Shown: in pieces, positions 1 to 7,647 of the stretch
Numbering within the stretch: the first letter of the stretch is position 1
How the letters are laid out: the number at the start of each line of letters is the position of its first letter
Assembly: GCA_016462305.1 (NCBI GenBank)
Contig: JAEMTM010000014.1
Coordinates: 11,884-23,052 of the forward strand
From: Sphingomonadaceae bacterium
Lineage (GTDB): Bacteria; Pseudomonadota; Alphaproteobacteria; Sphingomonadales; Sphingomonadaceae
Direction: 5' to 3'
Length of the DNA stretch: 11,169 nucleotides
The notes under the pieces: model-generated
What the model was told of the DNA's origin: nothing
Seen by the model: only the letters and a program-made list of their open reading frames with translations
The model's database searches: none
Program-made: the position numbers and the translations under genes

Positions 1-389
1 CCGGCAAATTTGCAAACGCGGGCACGTTTCTGCACAAATTCAACGTGCAGATGCAAAAGGCATCCCGGCTCCACCGGCGCACGAAACTTGGCATTGTCGA
101 TGGACATGAAATAAACCAGCTTGCCCGAACCAATCAACCCAAGGCTTTCCATCGCCAACACACCCGCCGCTTGGGCCAGTGCCTCGACAATCATAACACC
201 CGGCATGATGGGTCTGCCCGGAAAGTGCCCCTGAAAAAACCCTTCATTCATGGTCACGGCCTTGACCGCGCATATACGCTCGTCAACGACAAGCTCTTCT
301 ACGCGGTCGACCAACAGCATGGGGTAACGGTGCGGAAGCACCGCCATGACCCGGCGCACGTCATAATCTCTGAAATCGCCCCCCGACAT
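1..389 (-). CDS. fabZ: 3-hydroxyacyl-ACP dehydratase FabZ (partial, C-terminus off the left edge)
   Basis: The visible part encodes the first 129 residues of FabZ, the cytoplasmic hot-dog-fold dehydratase that converts (3R)-hydroxyacyl-ACP to trans-2-enoyl-ACP in fatty-acid elongation. It begins MSGGDFRDYDV and then shows the family blocks PHRYPMLLVDRV (19-30) and GHFPGRPIMPGV (54-65). The catalytic pair is His55 in the HFP motif and Glu69 in VEALAQ. The family is usually about 145-160 residues, so only some 20-30 residues are missing beyond base 1. The ATG at 387-389 starts 5 bases after the skp stop, so it is almost certainly cotranscribed and probably translationally coupled; its Shine-Dalgarno sequence is weak. 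In most proteobacteria lpxD lies between skp and fabZ, and here it does not. FabA is less likely because the motif set and short N-terminus are FabZ-like. Confidence 0.95.
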   Translation of the reverse strand, partial: MSGGDFRDYDVRRVMAVLPHRYPMLLVDRVEELVVDERICAVKAVTMNEGFFQGHFPGRPIMPGVMIVEALAQAAGVLAMESLGLIGSGKLVYFMSIDNAKFRAPVEPGCLLHLHVEFVQKRARVCKFA

Positions 390-394
390 TCGGT

Positions 395-1096
395 TTACCG
401 GCTTTCAGGCTGCGCTGCTGGTGTGGCGGGGGCGGCGGGCCGTGCTTGCGCGGCAGCGGCAGCCTGGGCCTGCTGCGATGCTGCGTTGATCAGTTGCTGT
501 ATCTGCTGATACAATGCGCCAATCTGGCGCGACGGACGCCAGCCGGCGGGCGGCGTGATCGGCACGGATGGTACGGCCTTGTCGAGCTCAGCCGTGATCG
601 CGGCAGTTACGTCAACCGCTTCTGGCGCCCACACAAACGCATCGGGCGCAAGGATGACATTGATTTTCTTGGCGGTAATGACCGCCTGCTGTGCAGCGTC
701 ATATTTCAACGCAATCTGTTCGACGGCATAAAGCTGCGCAAGGAAGATCGGCTCTTGAAGCGTGTTCAGTTCCTTTTGCTTCGCATCAATTTGCGTCAGC
801 AACGGGTTCTTTGCCTTAATGGCGACATCCAGCTCTTCCTGCGTTAGTTCCTTGTCCTTGTTGGTATCAAGCTGCGCATTCAGATTGTTGATCTCTACGC
901 GCTTGGCCTGCAATTGCTGTGCCACGGTCGCGTATTGCGTGCCGATTTGCTGATAGGCAGTGCCAAGCGCCTTTGAACGGGTGATTGCAACTGCCGTGTC
1001 CGAGGTTGCGATGCCTGCAACTTGGGCAGACGCTGGTACCGAAATGGCAGCTACTGACAAAAAGGCTGCGGCGAGAATGTTTTTACGAATTTTCAT
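395..1096 (-). CDS. skp: Periplasmic OmpH/Skp-family chaperone, long form with EF-hand-like loop
   Basis: This encodes 233 residues of an OmpH/Skp-type protein, a periplasmic holdase that escorts unfolded outer-membrane proteins to the BAM complex. Residues 1-24 form a clear Sec signal peptide (MKIRKN, a hydrophobic core, then ASA before Gln25). A helical, Gln/Lys/Glu-rich region follows (about 45-145) and should form the coiled-coil tentacles. Between its two helical arms, residues 77-88 match an EF-hand calcium loop (D77, N79, D81, E83, L84, E88), which is not a standard Skp feature. The tail (about 205-233) is low-complexity Ala/Gln/Pro. E. coli Skp has about 160 residues, so this form is longer at the C-terminus. 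The start ATG overlaps the bamA stop as ATGA, with AGGA about 11 bases upstream inside bamA. Sequence similarity within this family is low; the call rests on position, signal peptide and helical architecture. Confidence 0.85.
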   Translation of the reverse strand: MKIRKNILAAAFLSVAAISVPASAQVAGIATSDTAVAITRSKALGTAYQQIGTQYATVAQQLQAKRVEINNLNAQLDTNKDKELTQEELDVAIKAKNPLLTQIDAKQKELNTLQEPIFLAQLYAVEQIALKYDAAQQAVITAKKINVILAPDAFVWAPEAVDVTAAITAELDKAVPSVPITPPAGWRPSRQIGALYQQIQQLINAASQQAQAAAAAQARPAAPATPAAQPESR

Positions 1097-3771
1097 TTGA
1101 ATTGCGTTCCTACGTTGAATGAAAATAATTTGGTGTCGTCACCTGGCTGCTTGAGCAGAGCGTGGGCAATATCGATCCGGAACGGACCAAAGGGTGAAGT
1201 CCAGTTGACGCCAAAGCCAACCGACAAGCGCGGTTTCCAAGAGTCGCCCAAAAAGCGTTCTTCGAAACGCAGCGCGGCAACCCGGGTCGATCCATTCGCA
1301 TTGATAGCGGTCGTGGATGTTTGAAGTTTGCCCGCGCTATCGACGAAATAATATAATGGCGCACCTTGCGTGCCGTTCGCCAACACTTCGCGCTGCGGCA
1401 CCGTCTGCAAAATCGGGCGTGTCACATCAAACACAGAACCCACATCGACGAACACGGATGGACGTAAGCCCAACTCTTTTGCGCCGCTGCCGAGCGGAAT
1501 TTCAAGTTCGGCACGGCCAAAATAATAGAAACGCCCGCCCAGCGCGTCATCCTGGATCTGGTTACGACCCGTCAGCGGCGCATTGACGGCCACCCCGTTC
1601 ACAACCTGACCTTCGAAGAACACGCGCTGCACACGTGGGCCAACGCCGCGAATGTCGAAGCCACGCATTTGTGACGCGTCCAGATAAAAACGATCAGTCA
1701 GACGGACATCGTCAATACCTTGCGCGGTCAAACCGCGGTCTTCCAACGGGTGGATATAGCCGCCCTCAAACGATAATCCGAACACGAAATTACCGAATGG
1801 TTTCCAAAATTTGTCGGCGTTAATCCGCGTTTTAACATATCTAACGTCACCGCCAAGCCCGGCAAAATCCTGACTTATGCTGGCGCTCTGGCCGCGTGTT
1901 GGGCGGATGCGGTTGTCGCGATCATCATAAAGAAACGTGTAACCAATGGAGGATGTCAAACGCTTACCGATTGCATCGCATAAAAAACGTCCGGCAATGA
2001 TTGGGTCGCACGACCGTGGAAGCGGGCCCGTGCCATCCGGGTCCGAAAAGAAGCTATTCTCATCCAGTGAAATATTGTCCTGACTCAAGCCGTAGCGTGC
2101 CTGAAAATAAATATATTCATTAACGGGCACACCAACGCGCACCTGCAGACCTGTTGTGGCTTGCTTATAGGTTGTGTTGCGTTGGTTGTTGAAGAAATTG
2201 AAACTGTTGAAATCCTTGCGGAAAATATCGCCCGATATGGCGATGGAACGATCAAACAAATAAGGCTCGGTAAAGCCGATTCCCGCTGATTTGGCATAAG
2301 ATGAATAGGAAATATTCGTCCGCAATTCTTGCCCCAAACCGCGAAAATTGCGTTGCGTGATCGAACCTTGGAAAATGAAGTTTTCAATCGAGGAAAATCC
2401 GGCGGACAAGGACAATTCGCCCAACGGTTTTTCTTCGACATTTGTGGTGAGGGTGATGCGGTCGGGCGCACTGCCCTGCGCCTGTTCGACTTCAAGGTCT
2501 TCCTGAAAATATCCCAGCGATTTGATGCGCTCTGCGGTCCGCTTGACTTGAATACTATTAAACGCATCCCCTTCATTCAGGCGGAATTCGCGGCGGAGAA
2601 CCTTATCCTGCGTCAGCGTGTTGCCGTTAATGTCGATCCGTTCGACAAACACGCGCGGGGATTCCGCCACGCTGAACGTTACGCTCATGGTCAGCGCTTC
2701 TTTGTCTCGCTGAATATCGGGGTTTACGTCGGCAAAAGCATAGCCAAACAAACCTGCGGTTTCCGAAAGGCTTTCGACAGTGTCTTCGATCGTTTTGCCG
2801 TTATACCAGTCGCCTTTTTTCATGCGCAAAGACGTCGTCAGACGCTCTGAATCAAAATCACGAATTTGGCTTTCAACCTTGACGTCGCCAAATTTGTACC
2901 GGTCACCTTCTTCGACCACATAAGTGATGATGAAGTCCTGCTTATCCGGCGTCAGTTCGGCGACTGCGGAAACAACGCGGAAATCGGCATAGCCTTGCAC
3001 CAGGTAAAACTGGCGAAGCTTTTGTTGGTCGAACGCCAAGCGGTCCGGATCATAGCTGGTGCCAGAGCTGAAAAAGCGAAAAAAACGGGCTTGCTTCGTC
3101 ATCATTTCGCCGCGCAACTGGCCATCGGAGAACTTATCGTTGCCGATGATGTTGATCTGCTGAACCTTGGACTTGGGCCCTTCGCTAATCTCGAAAACAA
3201 TGTCTACGCGGTTTTGGTCGAGTTGAACCAATTTCGGCTCAACGACCGCCGCAAAGCGCCCCTGACGCTTGTAAAGTTCAATGATGCGCGCGACATCGGC
3301 GCGCACTTTGGATCGCGAATAAATCTGGCGCGGTGCCAGTTTGATTTCGGGTTCAATTTTGTCATTCTTGATGCGCTTGTTGCCTTCAAGAATGATGCGG
3401 TTCACCACCGGGTTTTCGCGCACCTCAATCACAACCGCGCCGGCATTATTGCGGACCGCGACATCTGCGAACAATTCGGTCGCATACAGGTCCTTCAACG
3501 CTTGGTCAGCCGCGACCTGCGTCCATGGCTGCCCCGTGCGTAAGCGGATATATGATCGAACGGTATCGGCTTCGAGTCGTTGCGTGCCGACGACGGTGAT
3601 GGATTGAATGGTCTCGACAGGGGCAGCGACCACAGGCTGCGCAGCGGGCGTCGCCGACGCAGTCTGCGCCAAAGCAGGAGTCATCGTGCCCGTCGCGGCA
3701 AGCGCCGTCGAACCCATCAAATATATGCCAAAGCTTTTGAAGTTGCCGCGAGATATATTTTTCATTGTCAT
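1093..3771 (-). CDS. bamA: Outer-membrane protein assembly factor BamA
   Basis: This encodes 892 residues of BamA (Omp85), the outer-membrane barrel that folds and inserts other beta-barrel proteins. A signal peptide ends near ALAQ (33-36) and is followed by an Ala/Pro linker. Five POTRA domains then run about 53-120, 122-198, 203-287, 290-370 and 373-448, and the 16-strand barrel occupies about 449-892. The conserved L6 lid motif appears as MRGF (702-705), within MRGFDIRGVGPR. Cys588 and Cys598 sit in a probable extracellular loop and could form a disulfide. The protein is longer than E. coli BamA (about 810), largely from extended loops at about 720-745 and 781-840. The chain ends QFK, with a Lys after the usual terminal aromatic residue. 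Two starts are possible: ATG at 3769-3771 and ATG at 3763-3765. A CGGA sequence is better spaced for the second. The gene lies 99 bases after rseP. Confidence 0.97.
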   Translation of the reverse strand: MTMKNISRGNFKSFGIYLMGSTALAATGTMTPALAQTASATPAAQPVVAAPVETIQSITVVGTQRLEADTVRSYIRLRTGQPWTQVAADQALKDLYATELFADVAVRNNAGAVVIEVRENPVVNRIILEGNKRIKNDKIEPEIKLAPRQIYSRSKVRADVARIIELYKRQGRFAAVVEPKLVQLDQNRVDIVFEISEGPKSKVQQINIIGNDKFSDGQLRGEMMTKQARFFRFFSSGTSYDPDRLAFDQQKLRQFYLVQGYADFRVVSAVAELTPDKQDFIITYVVEEGDRYKFGDVKVESQIRDFDSERLTTSLRMKKGDWYNGKTIEDTVESLSETAGLFGYAFADVNPDIQRDKEALTMSVTFSVAESPRVFVERIDINGNTLTQDKVLRREFRLNEGDAFNSIQVKRTAERIKSLGYFQEDLEVEQAQGSAPDRITLTTNVEEKPLGELSLSAGFSSIENFIFQGSITQRNFRGLGQELRTNISYSSYAKSAGIGFTEPYLFDRSIAISGDIFRKDFNSFNFFNNQRNTTYKQATTGLQVRVGVPVNEYIYFQARYGLSQDNISLDENSFFSDPDGTGPLPRSCDPIIAGRFLCDAIGKRLTSSIGYTFLYDDRDNRIRPTRGQSASISQDFAGLGGDVRYVKTRINADKFWKPFGNFVFGLSFEGGYIHPLEDRGLTAQGIDDVRLTDRFYLDASQMRGFDIRGVGPRVQRVFFEGQVVNGVAVNAPLTGRNQIQDDALGGRFYYFGRAELEIPLGSGAKELGLRPSVFVDVGSVFDVTRPILQTVPQREVLANGTQGAPLYYFVDSAGKLQTSTTAINANGSTRVAALRFEERFLGDSWKPRLSVGFGVNWTSPFGPFRIDIAHALLKQPGDDTKLFSFNVGTQFK

Positions 3772-3823
3772 CCGATCTGATGTCCGCCCCTACCGGGTGT
3801 GGCATGTTGTCGTTAAAATAGTT

Positions 3824-3853
3824 TTGCGTCCCTGCCCGATGCAGCGCACGCAA
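3824..3853 (-). other. Imperfect hairpin in the rseP-bamA gap
   Basis: On the transcribed strand, TTGCGT and ACGCAA form a perfect 6-bp outer stem. Inside it, CTGC and GCAG form a 4-bp inner stem with an ATCGG loop, and a small GCG/GG internal loop separates the two. The stem is followed by AACTATTTTAACG, which is A/T-rich but lacks a real U-run, so a full Rho-independent terminator is not supported. It may act as a partial attenuator or an RNA-processing site between rseP and bamA. The rest of the 99-base gap shows no convincing promoter. Confidence 0.35.
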
Positions 3854-3870
3854 TCAAGTATGCAATGCCC

Positions 3871-4992
3871 TCAACCGCTTCCGAAAAGCCCGAAAGACGC
3901 AAGGTCGTTGAATGTTACCATGATCATAAATGCTGCCAGCATCGCAAATCCTGCACGAAAAGCCCACTCCTGCACTATTGGCGTGGCTGGGCGCCGACGC
4001 ACTGCTTCCACGGCGTAGAGCAACAAATGCCCTCCATCGAGCATCGGGATTGGCAGGAGGTTGATGAACCCCAAGTTAATCGAAATAAGCGCAGCAAGGC
4101 TGATGAAGGTTAAAATGCCAAGACTCATGGCTTCGCCGGATACTTTTGCGATCTTCAACGGCCCGCCCAGTTCGGAAATGGGACGGCGGCCAGAGATAAT
4201 CTGACCAAGGCCAATCACCTGCTGCCGCAAGATATTTCCGGTTTGAACAACCGCAGCCCAAGGTGCCTCAAGCAAGCCTACTTCGCGGACTTCCATCTTG
4301 CTGGCACCCACGCCGAGCCGACCAATGCGATATTCATTACCGAAACGATCAACTTCGATAGCCGCAGCGACCGTGGCTTGCTTTGTCATGCTCGCCCCGT
4401 CGCGTTCGATTTCGATCACGACCCGTTCGTTGGGGATCATCACAATTTCCTTCGCCATCTCATCGAACGTCTCGACGGTCCGGCCATTCAAAGTGAGGAT
4501 GCGATCACCTTCCATCAGGCCCGCCACCGCAGCCGCGCTATTGGGCTGCACAATGTCAATGACGGGTGGCGTCACCGATTTGCCAAACGCCAACAGGAAA
4601 CCCATCGCGATCAATATGGCCAGGATGAAATTCACCGCTGGACCGGCAAAAACAATCAACGCACGTTGCCACAAGGTTTTGGACTGGAACGTCTGGTTGC
4701 GCTCCTCTTCTGGTAGCTGTTTCCAGCTTTCGTCGGCTTGGCTGGCGGGATTCATGTCGCCTGCAAATTGGACAAAGCCGCCCAAAGGCAGCAGGCCAAT
4801 GCGCCACAAGGTGCCCCGTTTGTCGACCCTGCCCCAGATCTGCGGACCAAAGCCGATCGAGAATTTCTCCGCCTTCACGCCGAACCAACGACCCACGGCA
4901 TAATGCCCCAGTTCGTGCACGACAACCAGACTGCCGATCAGCGTTAGAAACGCAAGAGCAGTCACGATGATATTTGGCGATTCCATTGGCAT
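3871..4992 (-). CDS. rseP: Site-2 zinc metalloprotease RseP/MmpA family
   Basis: This encodes 373 residues of an intramembrane site-2 protease, which in relatives cleaves anti-sigma factors or other membrane substrates and clears signal-peptide remnants. The zinc site HELGH is at 26-30 (His26, Glu27, His30) in the first membrane segment. The second metal-binding motif, with LDG at 318-320 inside LLPIPMLDGG, is in the third segment. Further hydrophobic segments lie at about 111-137 and 345-362. One PDZ domain is visible (about 140-215), whereas E. coli RseP (about 450 residues) has two; the short one-PDZ form is common outside gammaproteobacteria. The ATG at 4990-4992 shares one base with the dxr stop (TAATG), and AAAAGG lies 7 bases upstream, which favours this start over the ATG two codons later. 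The natural substrate cannot be told from this window. Confidence 0.95.
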   Translation of the reverse strand: MPMESPNIIVTALAFLTLIGSLVVVHELGHYAVGRWFGVKAEKFSIGFGPQIWGRVDKRGTLWRIGLLPLGGFVQFAGDMNPASQADESWKQLPEEERNQTFQSKTLWQRALIVFAGPAVNFILAILIAMGFLLAFGKSVTPPVIDIVQPNSAAAVAGLMEGDRILTLNGRTVETFDEMAKEIVMIPNERVVIEIERDGASMTKQATVAAAIEVDRFGNEYRIGRLGVGASKMEVREVGLLEAPWAAVVQTGNILRQQVIGLGQIISGRRPISELGGPLKIAKVSGEAMSLGILTFISLAALISINLGFINLLPIPMLDGGHLLLYAVEAVRRRPATPIVQEWAFRAGFAMLAAFMIMVTFNDLASFGLFGSG

Positions 4993-6152
4993 TAGGTGAC
5001 CTTTTGAATGAGCGCCCGCGCATAAACGCGCGCGGCTGCATCTATGCTGAACAAGTCATCGATGCAGGTTGGCAGGTTATCCGGTGCGTAACCGCACAGC
5101 GTATCTTCCACCAAAGCTGCAATATCGAGAAAACCGATTTGGCCATGCAAGAACGCCGCCACGGCAACTTCATTGGCCGCGTTCATGATTGCCGGCTTTG
5201 CGCCGCCTTCGGAAATGGCCGCACGGGCAAGCCGCAACGCCGGGAAACGCGCGATGTCCGGCTGTTCAAACGTCAACTGCCCAATATTCGCTAAATCCAG
5301 CGGCTTGCAGCTTGTGGCAATCCGCTCCGGCCACGCCAGCGCGCTCGCTATGGGAATACGCATATCTGGCGATCCAAGCTGCGCCAAAGTCGAACAATCG
5401 ACATATTCGACCATCGAATGAATGACCGATTGTGGATGCACAAGAATATCGATTTTATCCAAGCCCACCGGAAACAAATGATAGGCCTCAATCAGTTCAA
5501 GGCCTTTGTTCATCATGGTCGCGGAATCGATGCTGATCTTCGCGCCCATGTCCCAATTGGGATGCGCCACGGCCTGCGCCGGGGTTACGCCCCGCATCTC
5601 CTCAAGCGAGAAAGACCGAAACGGTCCGCCGCTCGCCGTCAGGGTTATCTTGCGGACTTGGTCAATTTTGCCACCCGATAGGCACTGGAATATCGCATTA
5701 TGTTCGCTGTCGACGGGCAACAATGCTGCGCCCGACCGGCGCACCGCAGCCATCATCAATGCACCTGCGGAGACCAAGGCCTCCTTATTGGCCAAAGCGA
5801 CGGTCTTGCCAGCCTCGATTGCGGCCATACAGGAGGGCAATCCGGCACAACCGACGATTGCGGCCATTGTCCAATCGACATTGCGTCTGGCGGCCTCCAC
5901 AAGCGCTTCTGCGCCTGCTGCGGCTTCTATACCGGTCCCGGCCAATGCGTCCTTCAGGTCGGCATAGGCCGTTTCATCGGCAACGACCGCCAATTCGGCA
6001 TCAAATTCCCGCGCCAACTGCGCGATGGCAGCAGCATTGCCGTTCGCCGTTAGCGCGACCACGCGATAGTCGCTGCGATGCTGGCGAATGAGGTCCAGTG
6101 TCGACAGCCCGACCGAACCTGTTGCGCCAAAGATGGAAACGCTGCGTGTCAT
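4992..6152 (-). CDS. dxr: 1-deoxy-D-xylulose 5-phosphate reductoisomerase (IspC)
   Basis: This encodes 386 residues of DXR, the NADPH-dependent enzyme that makes 2-C-methyl-D-erythritol 4-phosphate, the committed step of the MEP isoprenoid pathway. The nucleotide-binding GATGSVG is at 9-15. The metal ligands are Asp148 and Glu150 in LLPVDSEHN, and Glu219 in NKGLELIEA. The substrate-site blocks ASGGPFR (173-179), HPQSVIHSMVEY (239-250) and SPDMRIPIA (261-269) are intact. Length fits the family (E. coli 398). An in-frame ATG at 6173 would add MLRVADP, overlap the end of cdsA by 17 bases and lack a ribosome site. The ATG at 6150-6152 gives the usual MTRSVSIFG start, 4 bases after the cdsA stop, and is preferred. 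Its product feeds UppS, two genes upstream. Confidence 0.96.
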   Translation of the reverse strand: MTRSVSIFGATGSVGLSTLDLIRQHRSDYRVVALTANGNAAAIAQLAREFDAELAVVADETAYADLKDALAGTGIEAAAGAEALVEAARRNVDWTMAAIVGCAGLPSCMAAIEAGKTVALANKEALVSAGALMMAAVRRSGAALLPVDSEHNAIFQCLSGGKIDQVRKITLTASGGPFRSFSLEEMRGVTPAQAVAHPNWDMGAKISIDSATMMNKGLELIEAYHLFPVGLDKIDILVHPQSVIHSMVEYVDCSTLAQLGSPDMRIPIASALAWPERIATSCKPLDLANIGQLTFEQPDIARFPALRLARAAISEGGAKPAIMNAANEVAVAAFLHGQIGFLDIAALVEDTLCGYAPDNLPTCIDDLFSIDAAARVYARALIQKVT

Positions 6153-6156
6153 GGGG

Positions 6157-6894
6157 TCAGCTACCCGCAACATTTTCGAATAAAGTCAAGACACCGGCGG
6201 CAAAAGCGACAGCGATCAAGCCGTCCGTTCGGTCAAATAAGCCGCCATGGCCGGGTATCAATCGTCCGGAATCTTTTACCCCTGCCCGCCGCTTCATCCA
6301 GCTTTCGAAGAAATCCCCCATTTGCGCGACCACCGCAAGCGCGGCCCCCGTCAGCATGAGGCGAGACCAGCCATATGCAAGATAGACATCGCCATCGCCA
6401 GCATTTCCGCCCCTGAAGGCGTAGATGCCTGCTTGAATGACAACCATCATAAGGCCCGCACCCATCATGCCGCCAAAAAGGCCAGACCATGTTTTGGACG
6501 GACTAATCCGTGGCGCGATCTTGGGTCCGCCGATGCTTCGTCCCGCAAAATAGGCACCGACATCGGTGCCGATTACGCCTGCGATCAAGAGGATTGCCGG
6601 GGTCATGCCGAAAAACGGATGGCTCAACAGCATGAGGGTAAAGCATGCAAGGCCGACATAAATCAGGCCGCTCAACAGCCACAATATCCGCGCCAGCGGG
6701 CTTCGCGTGAAGCCAAACACTAATTTGGTAAATTCGAAAAACACCCCAAGGCCAACGGCAATAACAAGGCCCATAAAGGCATAGCCGCCCAGCCAGATCG
6801 CAAATATCGCAACCGACATCATGGCGACGCTCGACAAGGTTCGTATGCCCAGGTCGGATCGGGGTTTTAGCAGCGGCGCGACCTTATCGTTCAT
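6157..6894 (-). CDS. cdsA: Phosphatidate cytidylyltransferase (CDP-diacylglycerol synthase)
   Basis: This encodes 245 residues of CdsA, the inner-membrane enzyme that makes CDP-diacylglycerol from phosphatidate and CTP, the branch point for all phospholipids. Several hydrophobic segments are visible (about 20-36, 38-58, 68-92, 98-115, 140-158, 178-193, 226-240). The catalytic C-terminal half shows TDVGAYFAGR (110-119), SPSKTW (131-136), QMGDFFES (191-198) and the family signature DSGRLIPGHGGLFDRTDG (208-225) with its conserved Asp residues. The length is slightly below E. coli CdsA (285), as is common in alphaproteobacteria. The start ATG overlaps the uppS stop as ATGA, which suggests translational coupling. 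Confidence 0.96.
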   Translation of the reverse strand: MNDKVAPLLKPRSDLGIRTLSSVAMMSVAIFAIWLGGYAFMGLVIAVGLGVFFEFTKLVFGFTRSPLARILWLLSGLIYVGLACFTLMLLSHPFFGMTPAILLIAGVIGTDVGAYFAGRSIGGPKIAPRISPSKTWSGLFGGMMGAGLMMVVIQAGIYAFRGGNAGDGDVYLAYGWSRLMLTGAALAVVAQMGDFFESWMKRRAGVKDSGRLIPGHGGLFDRTDGLIAVAFAAGVLTLFENVAGS

Positions 6895-7607
6895 CGACCA
6901 CCATAGCGCCGTTCACGCCGCGCAAATTCATTTAGGGCGGCGGCGAGCTCTTCCTTGTTGAAATCCGGCCATAAGGTTTCGGTAAACCACAATTCGGCAT
7001 AAGCCGCCTGCCACAGCATGAAATTGGACAGCCTTTGTTCGCCTGATGTGCGGATGAGCAAATCCAGCGGTGGCAAGTCTGCGGTGTCCAGATTGGCTTC
7101 GATGCGCGCGGCATTAATTTCGCCCATCGCAGCGGCAGCACGGGCCGCGCGGACAATCTCATCTTGTGCGCCATAATTCAATGCGACCGCCAACGTCGTG
7201 CGGCTGTTCTGCGACGTCCGCGCGATGGATTCTTCAAGCATTTCCACAATATCTGGCGCTAATGCCTTATAATTTCCAATAATTTTAAGGCGCACATTGT
7301 TGGCGGCAAATTCGTCAAGGTCAGATTTGATAAAATCACGCATAAGGCCCATGAGATCGCTGATCTCATCTTCGGGCCGTTTCCAATTCTCGCTGGAGAA
7401 GGCGTAGAGGCTCAAGGTTTCCAGCCCGAGCTCACCTGCCGCACGGACAATATTCCGGACAGTCTCAACACCGCGCTTATGCCCCATCGCCCGCGGTAAC
7501 ATGCGCTTTTTCGCCCAGCGGCCATTGCCATCCATGATGATCGCGACATGGCGCGGCATTTTGCCCGTTCCGGCGGCAATGCGCTCTTGCGCTTCAGCGA
7601 CCGCCAT
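6891..7607 (-). CDS. uppS: Di-trans,poly-cis-decaprenylcistransferase (undecaprenyl-diphosphate synthase)
   Basis: This encodes 238 residues of the cis-prenyltransferase that extends farnesyl-PP with isopentenyl-PP to make the C55 lipid carrier for peptidoglycan and surface polysaccharides. The catalytic Asp26 lies in HVAIIMDGNGRW (20-31). FSSENWKRP (70-78) and RTSGEQRLSNF (186-196), which bind substrate, and the WPDF block (213-216) are all present. Length matches E. coli UppS (253) closely. The codon before the chosen ATG is an in-frame GTG (7608-7610). The ATG at 7605-7607 is preferred because TAGGTAAG sits at a good distance ahead of it. The gap to frr is 40 bases without a promoter that I can see. 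The enzyme is cytoplasmic and membrane-associated, using precursors from the MEP pathway (dxr). Confidence 0.96.
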   Translation of the reverse strand: MAVAEAQERIAAGTGKMPRHVAIIMDGNGRWAKKRMLPRAMGHKRGVETVRNIVRAAGELGLETLSLYAFSSENWKRPEDEISDLMGLMRDFIKSDLDEFAANNVRLKIIGNYKALAPDIVEMLEESIARTSQNSRTTLAVALNYGAQDEIVRAARAAAAMGEINAARIEANLDTADLPPLDLLIRTSGEQRLSNFMLWQAAYAELWFTETLWPDFNKEELAAALNEFARRERRYGGR

Positions 7608-7647
7608 CACTTACCTAAACCCGATAAAGTTAAAGGGCTGGCCAAAA

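Noticed and set aside
2866..3543. 225-residue plus-strand open frame opposite the bamA POTRA region
   Set aside because: It is fully antisense to a clearly conserved gene and has no signal, motif or ribosome site; the same holds for the plus-strand frame at 2329-2850.
3506..3853. 115-residue minus-strand frame upstream of and overlapping bamA
   Set aside because: Its sequence is out of frame with bamA, is Cys/His/Arg-rich as expected from a shifted frame, and runs through the rseP-bamA hairpin.
6153..6173. Earlier ATG for dxr
   Set aside because: It lacks a ribosome site, overlaps cdsA, and adds residues not found in the family.
7608..7647. Promoter or terminator between frr and uppS
   Set aside because: The 40-base gap shows only a ribosome site for uppS; no paired hexamers or stable stem were found.
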